From NCBI GenBank assembly GCA_008933615.1, contig WBUR01000004.1:1-64000 (forward strand): 64,000 nt of DNA. Reading direction: 5' to 3'. The notes beneath the pieces are model-generated. The model had not been told where the DNA came from and did no database searches. It saw nothing but the letters and a program-made list of their open reading frames with translations. Made by a program: the position numbers and the translations under genes. Source of the stretch: a bacterium. Lineage in GTDB: Bacteria > CLD3 > SB21. Numbering within the stretch: the stretch's first letter is position 1; every line of letters starts with the position of its first letter. Shown in pieces: positions 35,600-44,636 of this stretch.

Positions 35600-37135
35600 A
35601 TGACGTATTACGCGCTCTCAAATCCTTTGTGCAGGTTTCTCGATAAAACCCCGGATCAATTCACCCGCAACGATATGATCAACGTGATCGAAAATAAGAA
35701 TATCGAACGAATCACATTTCACTACACCGCTCTCGACGGTAAATTAAAAGAATTAAAAATACCTGTTACCGGACGCGGCATTGCAGAACGCATTTTGGCA
35801 GAAGGCGAACGCGTGGATGGATCTTCATTATTTAAAGGAATGGTGGATACCGGTTTGTCCGATCTTTATGTTGTACCGGTATACAAAACGGCTTTCTTAA
35901 ATCCGTTTGACGAAAATAGCCTGGATTTTATCTGCAGGTACCTCGGGCCCGACGGCAATCCAGCGCCGTTTGCCATGGACAACGTGCTTCACGCGGCGTA
36001 TGAATTATTTAAGAAAAACTGCGGCGTGGAACTGCACGCTATGGGCGAATTAGAGTTTTATCTTTTAAGCCGCGATGAAGAGTTTATGTATCACGCCTCA
36101 AAACAAAAAGGATATCATGCTTCCGCGCCATTTATTAAGTGCGGGCCTATTCTAAATGAAATGATGCGCCACATTTCGCAGATCACCGGCGCAGTAAAAT
36201 ATGCGCACAGCGAGGTCGGCTACGTAGAACACGTATTCAGCCAGTCCGATGAGATTCGCGGAAGACAAGGAGAACAGCTTGAGATCGAATTTTTGCCCAG
36301 ACCCGTCACGGATGCGGCGGACCACTTGGTTCTGGCGCGCTGGCTCATTCGCAATATAGCTCATCGTAATGGCTGTGTGGCCACCTTTGCCCCGAAGATC
36401 GAAGAAGGCGTCGCAGGCAGCGGCCTGCACGTTCACATGGAATTGCTCAAGAACGGAAAAAATATCATGCGCAACGGACAGGCTGAATTGTCCACCGAAG
36501 CGAAACAAATAATCGGCGGTTTGTGCACTTATGCAGATACGTTGACTGCATTCGGCAATACAACCGCCGCATCATACCTGCGCCTGGTACCGGATCAAGA
36601 AGCGCCGACGCGTGTATGTTGGAGCGATCTCAATCGCAGCGCGATGATCCGAGTTCCCCTCGGATGGGGCAAGATGCACCATCTCGCCCGTAAATTGAAT
36701 CCGAACGAATCGGAAGCGGCGGAAGTTCTGTCCAATGCGCAAACCATCGAATTACGTACGCCGGACGGCAGCGCGCTGATTCATTTTTTGATTGCAGGTA
36801 TTACACTTGCCGCAGAATGGGGATTGACCAACAATGAATCGTTGCAAAAAGCCGAGTCACTTTATGTCAAAGGCAATATCTTTAAGGATAAGAGCTTATT
36901 GGAAAGATTGCCGTCCATACCGCGAAGCTGTGTGGCATCGTCGCTGCTGCTCGATGAAAAACGGGCGTTTTATGAACGGAGCAACGTATTTCCGCCCAGC
37001 GCGATCGATTATATAACCAAATTACTGCGCGCGGAGAATGACGAAATAATGAATAAATCGCTCAGTGAATTACCGCCGGATGAACGGCTTAGTGAAACGC
37101 GTAAGATCATGCATAAAGATCTGCACCGGCATTAA
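35600..37135 (+). CDS. Glutamine synthetase family protein (type I-like)
   Basis: 511 residues; CAGGAGCTATT precedes the ATG. N-terminal beta-grasp domain with ERVDGSSLFKGM (the Asp of the active site in DGSS), then the catalytic domain: MGELEFYLL (metal Glu), EQLEIEFLPRPV, GSGLHVHMEL (metal His), NTTAASYLRLVPDQEAPTRVCWSDLNRSAMIRVP (ATP/glutamate site), and LRTPDGSA near the C-terminal metal Arg/Glu pair. It lacks the NLYDLP adenylylation site and belongs to a divergent clade, so ligation of ammonia to glutamate is likely but a related amide ligation cannot be excluded. Confidence 0.85.
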   Translation: MTYYALSNPLCRFLDKTPDQFTRNDMINVIENKNIERITFHYTALDGKLKELKIPVTGRGIAERILAEGERVDGSSLFKGMVDTGLSDLYVVPVYKTAFLNPFDENSLDFICRYLGPDGNPAPFAMDNVLHAAYELFKKNCGVELHAMGELEFYLLSRDEEFMYHASKQKGYHASAPFIKCGPILNEMMRHISQITGAVKYAHSEVGYVEHVFSQSDEIRGRQGEQLEIEFLPRPVTDAADHLVLARWLIRNIAHRNGCVATFAPKIEEGVAGSGLHVHMELLKNGKNIMRNGQAELSTEAKQIIGGLCTYADTLTAFGNTTAASYLRLVPDQEAPTRVCWSDLNRSAMIRVPLGWGKMHHLARKLNPNESEAAEVLSNAQTIELRTPDGSALIHFLIAGITLAAEWGLTNNESLQKAESLYVKGNIFKDKSLLERLPSIPRSCVASSLLLDEKRAFYERSNVFPPSAIDYITKLLRAENDEIMNKSLSELPPDERLSETRKIMHKDLHRH

Positions 37136-37204
37136 AAATTTGCTTGTTTGTATTTGTCTTTTTATGTAATGTGAAGTAGTCATTAACAACAAAGGATAAA
37201 CAGC

Positions 37205-37624
37205 ATGCTCAAATCGTTTTGCATTTGCGCCGCCGCCATTTTTTTATTCAACCATACTGTTACCGCCCAGGACATTTCCAAAGATCTTGCCAAACTGGAC
37301 CCGTTCACCGCAACCGCCACATTGGATAATCTTGGGAAAACGCACTACGACCAACTGGTCAAAGAACACGAAGCAAAACTTGCGGAACTTGCTAAAACAG
37401 ACGTTGTGATCATTAGAGCCGATGTGGTTATGTCCGTTGAAAAACCTGTAAAAATCGCATTTGCGTGGCCTGTCTCCTACGGCCAGAAGTTATCGGACAA
37501 ATCCAACGTCAAACGCGATCCTTATATCATCACACTGCATCCGGGCAAAGATTCGGCCAACAAAGATGCTGCTCAAAAATGGCAGATCTCTTATGCCGAC
37601 GGCTCCGTGAAAGCCATACAATAA
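37205..37624 (+). CDS. Small secreted protein of unknown function
   Basis: 139 residues after AAAGGATAAACAGC. Signal peptide 1-21 (MLKSFCICAAAIFLF, cleavage near TVTAQ). Mature part: a Lys/Leu-rich helical stretch (about 40-65) and a beta-rich part with VVIIRADVVMSVEKPVKIAFAWP and YIITLHPGKDS. I do not recognise the family. It ends 33 bp before the His-rich gene and may belong to the same locus as the ZnuD-like receptor. Confidence 0.55.
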   Translation: MLKSFCICAAAIFLFNHTVTAQDISKDLAKLDPFTATATLDNLGKTHYDQLVKEHEAKLAELAKTDVVIIRADVVMSVEKPVKIAFAWPVSYGQKLSDKSNVKRDPYIITLHPGKDSANKDAAQKWQISYADGSVKAIQ

Positions 37625-37656
37625 ATTTTAGATAGGTTATTAAAAAGTTAATTTGC

Positions 37657-38019
37657 ATGATGCACGCGGCGAAAAAAATAGCAGCAATTAGTCTGACATC
37701 TATTTACGTCACGCTGGCGCTGTCTGCTCCTTTTACGGTTTTTCATCACCATCAAATGCCGGTTCAGGATGCCCGCCATGTCGCCACTCACGAGCTGCAC
37801 GATACGTCATGCGATAAGCATATCACCGCACACCTTCATCTGTCGGATCATTGTGCCGCGTGTCAATTCACTTCTACAAAACAATCTGATTTTCAATACG
37901 TTTGGAATCTGCTTGACAATCAAACATCAGTCGATAACCTCTTTTTCCATTTTGTAATTTTTTCTTCTCAACCTTATCTTTCAAAAGCCGCAGGGCGCGC
38001 TCCTCCCGTTATTTCATAA
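37657..38019 (+). CDS. His-rich small exported protein (DUF2946-like)
   Basis: 120 residues. An N-terminal hydrophobic helix is followed by a His/Cys-rich mature part: FHHHQMP, THELHDTSCDKH, AHLHLSDHCAACQF, and the end GRAPPVIS. The combination of an 'H..CAAC' element and a terminal RAPP is typical of short proteins, often filed under DUF2946, that precede metal-linked TonB receptors. It could bind zinc or copper in the periplasm. Two ATG codons stand in tandem; no clear ribosome site. It lies 96 bp before the receptor gene. Confidence 0.6.
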   Translation: MMHAAKKIAAISLTSIYVTLALSAPFTVFHHHQMPVQDARHVATHELHDTSCDKHITAHLHLSDHCAACQFTSTKQSDFQYVWNLLDNQTSVDNLFFHFVIFSSQPYLSKAAGRAPPVIS

Positions 38020-38115
38020 ATCCACCAAAAAAAACCTTCAGGCTCGAGCGGCTATAAAATTTTTGTCCGCTTTATTTGCTTTCCTTTATTATTCGAAAAC
38101 TCGTAAAGGGACTTT

Positions 38116-40365
38116 ATGAAAATACTTATTTTAATGATACTATTATTTCCAACAATGGCCATTGCTGAATCTATAGGCGATGTAATGATCACCGGCAAGG
38201 TCATTGACAAAGAATCCGGTGAACCCCTTATAGGCGCTAATGTACAATTGCTCGGTTCTAATCGCGGCGCAACGACCAATGCCGACGGTTTTTTTAATAT
38301 TTCCGCGCCCTCCGGCTCCTATAAAATGCGCATCAGTTATGTCGGTTATAAAACTGAAATCATTGAGGTTTCGATACAGGACTCCCCCATCGAACTGAGT
38401 ATCTCGTTAAAAGTATCTCCGATAGAAGGTGAAGCGGTCGTGGTCACGGCGCATGCAGCATACAAAAATGCTTTTGAATCTTACAACGCCGCCACCGTGA
38501 TTGAAGAAAAAGAGGTCACAAGCAGGCTTTCCACCTCGATCGGACAAATGTTAGATGGCGAGCCTGGTATCGGCGCCCGTTCCAACGGCAGTAATGCCAC
38601 CAGACCGGTCATTCATGGATTTAGTGATGAAAAAGTATTGGTGTTGGTTAACGGCGTACGGACAGGCGATCTGTCGTCCACTGCCCCCGATCACGCCATG
38701 AATGTCAATCCAGCCAGTGTAGATAAACTGGAAGTCATCAAAGGGCCACAGAGCCTTTTATATGGAAGCAGCGCTATTGGCGGAGTAGTGAATATCATGA
38801 CGGCTTCCATCCCTACCCAATTCGAAAGCGGCGTGCATTTTAAAGGCGTAACTTCCGCCGCTTCCGTGAACAACGCTTTTACATCTAACGGAGCCTTGAG
38901 TTATGGAAACGGTCCCTGGGCATTCACCGGCGATCTTGGAATTAACCGTACCGGTAATCTCCAGGTGCCGTCATTCGATCAAAAAGACGGAACTGGAAAT
39001 ATTATCAATAACAACGTGCAGCACCTCGATAATACACGCAATAAGATTTATAATGGGAGCATCGGATCGGCCTACCACTTTGATAGAGGGTATGTCGGCG
39101 GCAGTTTTGAAAAGTATTATAACCTTTACGGACTGCCCGTGGTCGAAGAAGCCATCCGCCTGAAGATCAATTCAAAAAAATATAACTTTGCAGCGCAATA
39201 TAAGCCCTCAGGTTTTATTGAGTCCGTTTCACTTAACGGAGGATATGAAAACTATAATCATAAAGAATTAGAAGAAACGGGCGAAGTCGGCACTGAGTTT
39301 TTCAATAAAAGCTTTTCATCCAACCTTATTTTTTCTCATAAGGCGACTTATAATTTTAGCGGAACTTTCGGGCTCTCTTATTTACATAAAAATTATAAAA
39401 CCATCGGAGAAGAAGCTATCGCACCGCCATCGATAACAAATAATTTCGGAATTTTTGGCGTCGAAGAATATGTCGTATGGCCGGATAAACTAAGACTTCA
39501 GGCCGGTCTTCGATATGATTTTTATAAACTAAAGAGAAACGGGGATTTTTCAGACAACACCCTTGAGTCCATATATCCTAACAAAAAAAACCTGAGTACA
39601 ATATCATCATCAGGCGGATTTCTTTACAGCTTTAATAAAAATTTTGTTTGGGCGGCCAATGTCAGCCGTTCTTACCGCGCCCCGACTACGGAAGAGCTGT
39701 TTTCTTATAATTTCCATGCCGGCACCGCAAGTTTTGACAGCGGTAACGGAAATTTAAAATCGGAAATCGGCATAGGGTATGAAACCACGCTGCGCTATCA
39801 CAGCGATGATGTACAGGTGGAAGGCACATATTATTTTAATACGTTTGACAATTACATTTTCTTCAGAAGAGACCTCAACTACACAAAAACGGATGCCGAT
39901 AATAATACTTTTCCTGTAAGAGCCTTCCTCCAGGGCCCTGCGCAAGTCTGGGGGATTGAGGGTAGTATCACGGGCGCTGTCAATCGCTACATGAGCCTCG
40001 GCCTGTCTGCCGACTATACCCGCGGTGAACGAACGGGCGATAACGAACCGTTGCCGCAAATCCCGCCTTTGCGTGTAACTTTCCGCTCCGAAAACCGATA
40101 TAAACGGTTTCACATCGGGTTTGATGTTCGTAAGGTTTTCGATCAAAAGAAGGTTGACCGGACATTTGAATCTCCAACGAATGGGTATACATTGCTTAAT
40201 GTGCATATTGGAACGGAATTCTACATTCAAAAGTATGTCAATACGGTAACCTTAAGAATCGATAACCTGACTAATAAATTATATTACGATCATTTGTCGG
40301 TTATTAAAGATTACGCTCCCATGCCAGGCCGTAATATAATGTTAATCTATCAATTACTTTTTTAA
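38116..40365 (+). CDS. TonB-dependent receptor, ZnuD-like (probable metal uptake)
   Basis: 749 residues after AAAGGGACTTT. Signal peptide 1-18; carboxypeptidase-regulatory-like domain about 25-105 (ITGKVIDKESGEPLIGANV); plug about 125-235 with IGQMLDGEPGIGARSNGSN, RPVIHGFSDEKVLVLVNG, RTGDLSSTAPDHAMNVNPAS and EVIKGPQSLLYGSSAIGGVVNI; barrel to the end (MLIYQLLF). The plug phrases about 'RTGD.S..APDHA' match the ZnuD zinc-receptor group. The His-rich protein upstream and a metal-permease remnant downstream support a metal role, which remains an inference. A strong terminator follows. Confidence 0.88.
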   Translation: MKILILMILLFPTMAIAESIGDVMITGKVIDKESGEPLIGANVQLLGSNRGATTNADGFFNISAPSGSYKMRISYVGYKTEIIEVSIQDSPIELSISLKVSPIEGEAVVVTAHAAYKNAFESYNAATVIEEKEVTSRLSTSIGQMLDGEPGIGARSNGSNATRPVIHGFSDEKVLVLVNGVRTGDLSSTAPDHAMNVNPASVDKLEVIKGPQSLLYGSSAIGGVVNIMTASIPTQFESGVHFKGVTSAASVNNAFTSNGALSYGNGPWAFTGDLGINRTGNLQVPSFDQKDGTGNIINNNVQHLDNTRNKIYNGSIGSAYHFDRGYVGGSFEKYYNLYGLPVVEEAIRLKINSKKYNFAAQYKPSGFIESVSLNGGYENYNHKELEETGEVGTEFFNKSFSSNLIFSHKATYNFSGTFGLSYLHKNYKTIGEEAIAPPSITNNFGIFGVEEYVVWPDKLRLQAGLRYDFYKLKRNGDFSDNTLESIYPNKKNLSTISSSGGFLYSFNKNFVWAANVSRSYRAPTTEELFSYNFHAGTASFDSGNGNLKSEIGIGYETTLRYHSDDVQVEGTYYFNTFDNYIFFRRDLNYTKTDADNNTFPVRAFLQGPAQVWGIEGSITGAVNRYMSLGLSADYTRGERTGDNEPLPQIPPLRVTFRSENRYKRFHIGFDVRKVFDQKKVDRTFESPTNGYTLLNVHIGTEFYIQKYVNTVTLRIDNLTNKLYYDHLSVIKDYAPMPGRNIMLIYQLLF

Positions 40366-40376
40366 TCTCCTTTAAT

Positions 40377-40414
40377 GGGAATTGCCAAGAATCAATTGGC
40401 AATTCCCTTTTTTT
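40377..40414 (+). terminator. Rho-independent terminator after the ZnuD-like receptor
   Basis: A perfect 12-bp stem GGGAATTGCCAA / TTGGCAATTCCC with a 7-base loop, followed by seven T, 11 bp after the receptor stop codon. Confidence 0.95.
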
Positions 40415-40674
40415 ACTTCCGAAACACTTCAACCAATCCGGACTAAAGTCATATCCTTTCCTGGTTAATATCTTTTAGCCATGAAATATTATCTGCAACG
40501 AGGAACCTTTCTGCATACGTTTGTATTATCGATGGATAACATTGGCGATACGGAATACAGCTCTTGCCTCGCGTACGATCGATCATGCCGGAACCAGGCT
40601 GGAATATTAAACTTCTCTATAAAGTATTTTTTTAGGAAAAACATACGATCAGGTCATAGATTTTCTTTCACCCT

Positions 40675-40857
40675 TTGCGGAAAAAGATGCGCAGGGTATT
40701 TATGTGGTCAGTTCTCATCGCTATAATATCCATACCGTCCGGATTATATCTGTCATTTACTCAGGATATCCCGTCGGCCCCGACTATTATAGCTTTAATG
40801 ACGATCTGGCTGTGTATTATTTTTGTGTTTAATAAACTCAGGCGTGCAGTGAGTTGA
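40675..40857 (+). pseudogene. Remnant of an ABC-3 family metal permease C-terminus
   Basis: A 60-codon open stretch whose product reads VLIAIISIPSGLYLSFTQ, then DIPSAPTIIALMTIWLCIIFVF. 'GLYLS...D.PS..TI.L' followed by a last helix is the usual C-terminus of ZnuB/TroC-type zinc or manganese ABC permeases. Upstream in 40415-40674 all frames are interrupted, though short permease- or receptor-like phrases appear in different frames, as in a decayed gene. So the 490-bp stretch 40366-40857 holds a terminator and gene debris, no intact gene. It may be translated as a small peptide, but I doubt it. Confidence 0.45.
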
Positions 40858-41625
40858 TTACCAATTCAATAGTGCTTTCAATTCCTGCGCACGGTTACGG
40901 CTGACGAAGAGTTCGGTGCCGGCCTTGTCTGTCAGTATCAACTTATACTTGCCGCTGAACCAAGGGATAATCTCACTGACATTATTAAGATTGACGATGG
41001 TGGAACGGTGCACCCTAAAAAAATGTTTAGGATCAAGTCTTGATTCCAATTCATCTAAAGTATATTTCACATCGATTTTCTGATTATCAATATATGCGAA
41101 AGTAATACTGTGCTGTGAATCAAACCACTTTATGTCCTGTACTTTGAACAGCTTTATTTTTTGCCCTATTCGAGAAGGCAGCCGTTCAATGTAACTTGGA
41201 TTATCTTTAGATTGCAGTATTTTTATCACCAGTTTCTTAATTTCCTCTGCTGATTCAGCCGGCTTTTTCAGCCGGGTTTTCACTCGTTCAATTGCGGTTG
41301 CAAGTCTGGCCTTGTCATAAGGTTTCAGGAGATAATCAACGGCATGAATCTCAAATGCGCGTATCGCATAATGATCATACGCTGTGGAAAAAACAACGCA
41401 CGGGACGTGTTTCAAATGACGAATAACTTCGAAGCCGTTCAAGCCCGGCATTTCAATGTCCAGTATGACAAAATCAGGTTTTTGAGATTCTATCTTTTCA
41501 AGGGCTTCAATTCCGTTTTTCGCCTCGTCGCATACCGACATGTCCGGATCAGCGAGTTCTTTAAAAAGCCGCTTTAGTTTTTCACGCGCCAGCTTTTCGT
41601 CATCAATGATGATAGTCTTAAGCAT
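40858..41625 (-). CDS. LytTR-family response regulator
   Basis: 255 residues. Receiver domain 1-125: acidic pocket IIIDDEKLAR, phosphoacceptor Asp in VILDIEMPGLNG (about residue 55), FSTAYDHYAI and LLKPYD (conserved Lys). A LytTR DNA-binding domain follows (about 155-255: LPSRIGQKIKLFKVQDIKWFDS, HFFRVHRSTIVNLNNV, LFVSRNRAQELKALL). It follows the histidine-kinase gene by 7 bp and forms a two-component pair with it. Probable target is its own operon, which encodes an ABC exporter. Confidence 0.95.
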   Translation of the reverse strand: MLKTIIIDDEKLAREKLKRLFKELADPDMSVCDEAKNGIEALEKIESQKPDFVILDIEMPGLNGFEVIRHLKHVPCVVFSTAYDHYAIRAFEIHAVDYLLKPYDKARLATAIERVKTRLKKPAESAEEIKKLVIKILQSKDNPSYIERLPSRIGQKIKLFKVQDIKWFDSQHSITFAYIDNQKIDVKYTLDELESRLDPKHFFRVHRSTIVNLNNVSEIIPWFSGKYKLILTDKAGTELFVSRNRAQELKALLNW

Positions 41626-41632
41626 ACTAATA

Positions 41633-42703
41633 TTATTTGGAATTTCTTGGCATCGTTACGACAACTTTCATCCCCTTGACCTCCGCACGTTTAACTTCAA
41701 CTCCATAATTCTCGCCGTACGTTTTTATAATTCTCTCGTTCACATTTTTTAATCCAATGCCCAAGCCGTCAGGCGTGGTTTTCATACTATTCTCATCCCC
41801 GTCATCTTCGATTATAATCCTCCATCTGCCGTTTTCCGCCACCGTAGAAAGCGTAAGGGTTCCCCCGTCGATATTCTTTGAAATGCCGTGTTTTAAAGCG
41901 TTTTCAACGATCGGCTGTAAAATAAGACTAGGCAATGGCTCCGTCAGGGTTTCAGGGTCGATACGGTGTTCAATTTTTAGTTTCTCATCAAACCGAACTT
42001 TTTCTATTTCCAGGTAGTTGTCAATAAAATGCATTTCTTCCTGTAGAGTCACCGTCTCCTTTTCGGATGCGACCAGTACGTATCGAAAAATATCGGCCAG
42101 TTTCTGAATCATATAATCTGCTTTGCCGGGATCGGTCGGAATAAGCGCCGAAATGGAATTAAGCGTATTAAATAGAAAATGCGGATTAACTTGCGCCTGC
42201 AATGCTTTAAGTTCAGACCTCAATGCCATTTGTTTGGCAGCCTGAGCATCCGTCATAGTCTTAAGCATCGCTTTGTAAAATCGTGCGGCGTAAAAACTCA
42301 TAGTGACAGCCATCGTAATGATCACACCAATAAACATCTGAACATACACCGTTTTTACCTTGCCGAGAAAAATAATGCCGGTCCAAGTTTCTGCAACCCA
42401 AAGAGCGAGAAGTGTGCTTAGTATTCCAAACAACACGCGGATGCTTATCTGAATAACAAAAGTTTTTCTCGAGGCGACAATATCTGTCGGAGTGAATGTT
42501 CGTACAACTTTATCGGCGGCATACCCCATCATAAAACGCATAATTACGTAAAAAATCGACGCAATTTGAAATGCCAGCAGGAAGGCCCCCGGAGTAATTA
42601 TTGGCGAATATAAACTGCCTATCAAGTAAGCGGAGACGGCAGTAATGATGAAATAGAGGCCCGTCTCGGTAATTATTCTTTTTAGTAATTTATTTGTTTT
42701 CAT
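41633..42703 (-). CDS. LytS/YehU-type sensor histidine kinase
   Basis: 356 residues from the ATG at 42703 (an upstream GTG would overlap the permease gene). Four N-terminal membrane helices (about 8-150) with almost no periplasmic domain, then a linker helix, the phosphoacceptor region LQAQVNPHFLFNTLNSISAL, and an HATPase domain (about 250-356) with VENALKHGI, EDDGDENS and GLGIGLKNVNERI. This short membrane-sensor form often works with ABC exporters, sensing in the membrane rather than outside. It is paired with the LytTR regulator next to it. Confidence 0.93.
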   Translation of the reverse strand: MKTNKLLKRIITETGLYFIITAVSAYLIGSLYSPIITPGAFLLAFQIASIFYVIMRFMMGYAADKVVRTFTPTDIVASRKTFVIQISIRVLFGILSTLLALWVAETWTGIIFLGKVKTVYVQMFIGVIITMAVTMSFYAARFYKAMLKTMTDAQAAKQMALRSELKALQAQVNPHFLFNTLNSISALIPTDPGKADYMIQKLADIFRYVLVASEKETVTLQEEMHFIDNYLEIEKVRFDEKLKIEHRIDPETLTEPLPSLILQPIVENALKHGISKNIDGGTLTLSTVAENGRWRIIIEDDGDENSMKTTPDGLGIGLKNVNERIIKTYGENYGVEVKRAEVKGMKVVVTMPRNSK

Positions 42704-42717
42704 TTCAAGACTTACGC

Positions 42718-43818
42718 CTATTCCCACTTAAATATTCTGATATTGATCGCAAAAACGATCACACCCCAACCGGCCAGAACCGATAATTCGGCGCCGATAT
42801 CAAGTAATCCCGCCCCTTCAAAAGATATTTTCCGCAAGGCGTCGTTGACATAAGTCAAAGGCAGAACTCTGCAAATCGGCTGAAGCCAATCCGGAAATAC
42901 GTTAATGCTAAAAAATGTTCCCGCAAGAAGAAACTGGGGCAAGACGATCAAATTTGAAATAGGCGGAACGGCGTGCTCATTTTTCGCAATATTGGACACG
43001 ATCATGCCAAAACCGAAAAACACAAGCAGCGCCAAAGCGCAAACCAACAACATGGGCAGTAATGTGATCAAGCCGTGTATCAGCGTAAACCCGAAGGCAT
43101 AGGTTCCCACGAGAACGATAATGATGACCTGGATCATTGCAAAAATAAGCCGGCTGATGGATTCTCCCAGGAGGATCGTGCTGCGCCGCGCCGGCGTAGC
43201 AAACAGACGTTTGATGATGAGCCGCTGTTTCAGCGTTATCAGAACATACGCAGCTCCAAATACGCCGGTGCTCAGAATAACAAATCCTAATTGCCCCGGT
43301 AATATGAAATCAATGGTTTTATACTTTCGGCCTTCGATCCTTTCCTGTTTAACCGTAATCGGGCGGTTTTTGATTTCACTCATTTCCACATTCATTTCTG
43401 CTGCTATCCCATTCATCATGGCCATGAATGCCTGAGAATTAGATGACGCATCCGAAGTTGTGATCCCAAGACTATACGTTTTACTTGTTCCGTTATCATC
43501 TGCGCTGATCAGAATGATTGCTTCGATCTGGCCCTTCTGCAACTTTTGCAACAACACGTCATCGGAAACATCGCTGATCAATTTCAACGTCCGTATCTTA
43601 GACAATTTTTCAAATATCGGATTGGATTTATTGCTGTGCGACGATACGCCGACATCCAGACTGAATGATCGATTGCCGATAAATCCGAAAATTAAAATAA
43701 ATATGAAAGGAAATAAAAATCCAAAGACCAGGCTGGACGGATTGCGGCTGATCGCGGTCAGGCTTGCTTTCACATACGCTTTTAACGCCATGGTATGGCT
43801 ATATTTACCGGATGTCAT
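42718..43818 (-). CDS. ABC-2 type exporter permease
   Basis: 366 residues. One N-terminal helix (about 25-48, SLVFGFLFPFIFILIFGFI), a large extracytoplasmic domain (about 55-175) and five C-terminal helices (about 180-360), including the ABC-2 signature region KRLFATPARRSTILLGESISRLIF and LVVFFGFGMIVS-like helix, then NAIPPISNLIVLPQFLLAGTFF-like segment, LPLTYVNDALRKI. It starts 2 bp after the ATPase gene. Substrate is unknown; drugs, lipids or peptides are typical. Confidence 0.9.
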   Translation of the reverse strand: MTSGKYSHTMALKAYVKASLTAISRNPSSLVFGFLFPFIFILIFGFIGNRSFSLDVGVSSHSNKSNPIFEKLSKIRTLKLISDVSDDVLLQKLQKGQIEAIILISADDNGTSKTYSLGITTSDASSNSQAFMAMMNGIAAEMNVEMSEIKNRPITVKQERIEGRKYKTIDFILPGQLGFVILSTGVFGAAYVLITLKQRLIIKRLFATPARRSTILLGESISRLIFAMIQVIIIVLVGTYAFGFTLIHGLITLLPMLLVCALALLVFFGFGMIVSNIAKNEHAVPPISNLIVLPQFLLAGTFFSINVFPDWLQPICRVLPLTYVNDALRKISFEGAGLLDIGAELSVLAGWGVIVFAINIRIFKWE

Positions 43819-43820
43819 GC

Positions 43821-44591
43821 TCAGTCTTCTCTTAGTTTTTTGCCTGTCAATTCCAAAAATACATCTTCCAAACTTGCCTCTTTCATTGCTTTATGGCGTT
43901 TGAACCCGGATCGTATCAGATCATGAATCATTTCATCCGGTGAATCAATTCTGATAATTTGCCCCTCATCCATGATACCCACACGGTCGCACAAAAACTC
44001 CGCCTCGTCCAAATAGTGCGTTGTCAATACCACGGTCGTACCGCACTTTTGAATTTCACGTATCAATTCCCATAAATTGCGCCGGGCCTGCGGATCCAGG
44101 CCAACGGTCGGCTCATCCAGAAAAACCAATTTTGGATTGTTGACCAGTGTCGTAGCAATGGAAAATCTTTGTTTTTGCCCTCCGGACAGTTTATCAACTC
44201 TTGTATGGGCCTTTTCCTGCAGCCCCATTTTTGTGAGCAGATGTACCGGATCAATATCGACGTTATATAACCCGGCGAAAAGTTCCAACATTTCCACAAG
44301 TTTCAGATTTGGATAAAATCCGGATTCCTGTAGCTGCACGCCGATGTTTTGTTTAATTTGATTCTGATCCGTATCAACATTAAATCCGTTGATCCAAATG
44401 TCACCGCTTGTCTTCTCACGCAGCGTTTCCATGATCTCGAGTGTCGTTGTTTTGCCTGCGCCGTTGGGGCCGAGTAACCCAAATATCTCGCCTTCAAATA
44501 CATTAAAGCTGACGCCTTTTACCGCTTCAATATTTCCATACGACTTAAACAGATTTTGAACTTTTATGATAATTTTCTTTTCCTGTTCCAT
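43821..44591 (-). CDS. ABC transporter ATP-binding protein
   Basis: 256 residues from the ATG at 44591 (a TTG two codons upstream is less likely). Walker A GLLGPNGAGKTTTLE, Q-loop IGVQLQESGFYPNL, signature VDKLSGGQKQRFSIA, Walker B LVFLDEPTVGLDPQARR, H-loop VVLTTHYLDEAEF. The C-terminal tail (SLEDVFLELTGKKLRED) is that of the DrrA/CcmA-like ATPases of ABC-2 exporters. It works with the permease encoded directly downstream in the same operon. Confidence 0.95.
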   Translation of the reverse strand: MEQEKKIIIKVQNLFKSYGNIEAVKGVSFNVFEGEIFGLLGPNGAGKTTTLEIMETLREKTSGDIWINGFNVDTDQNQIKQNIGVQLQESGFYPNLKLVEMLELFAGLYNVDIDPVHLLTKMGLQEKAHTRVDKLSGGQKQRFSIATTLVNNPKLVFLDEPTVGLDPQARRNLWELIREIQKCGTTVVLTTHYLDEAEFLCDRVGIMDEGQIIRIDSPDEMIHDLIRSGFKRHKAMKEASLEDVFLELTGKKLRED

Positions 44592-44636
44592 CAGCAAACT
44601 TCGGCGCTTTTTAAGAGTTGTTTTTCTATACTATCT

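Noticed and set aside
40481-40726. An 81-codon open frame after the ZnuD-like receptor as a real gene.
   Set aside because: No ribosome site, odd composition and overlap with the better permease-like remnant in another frame; treated as gene debris.
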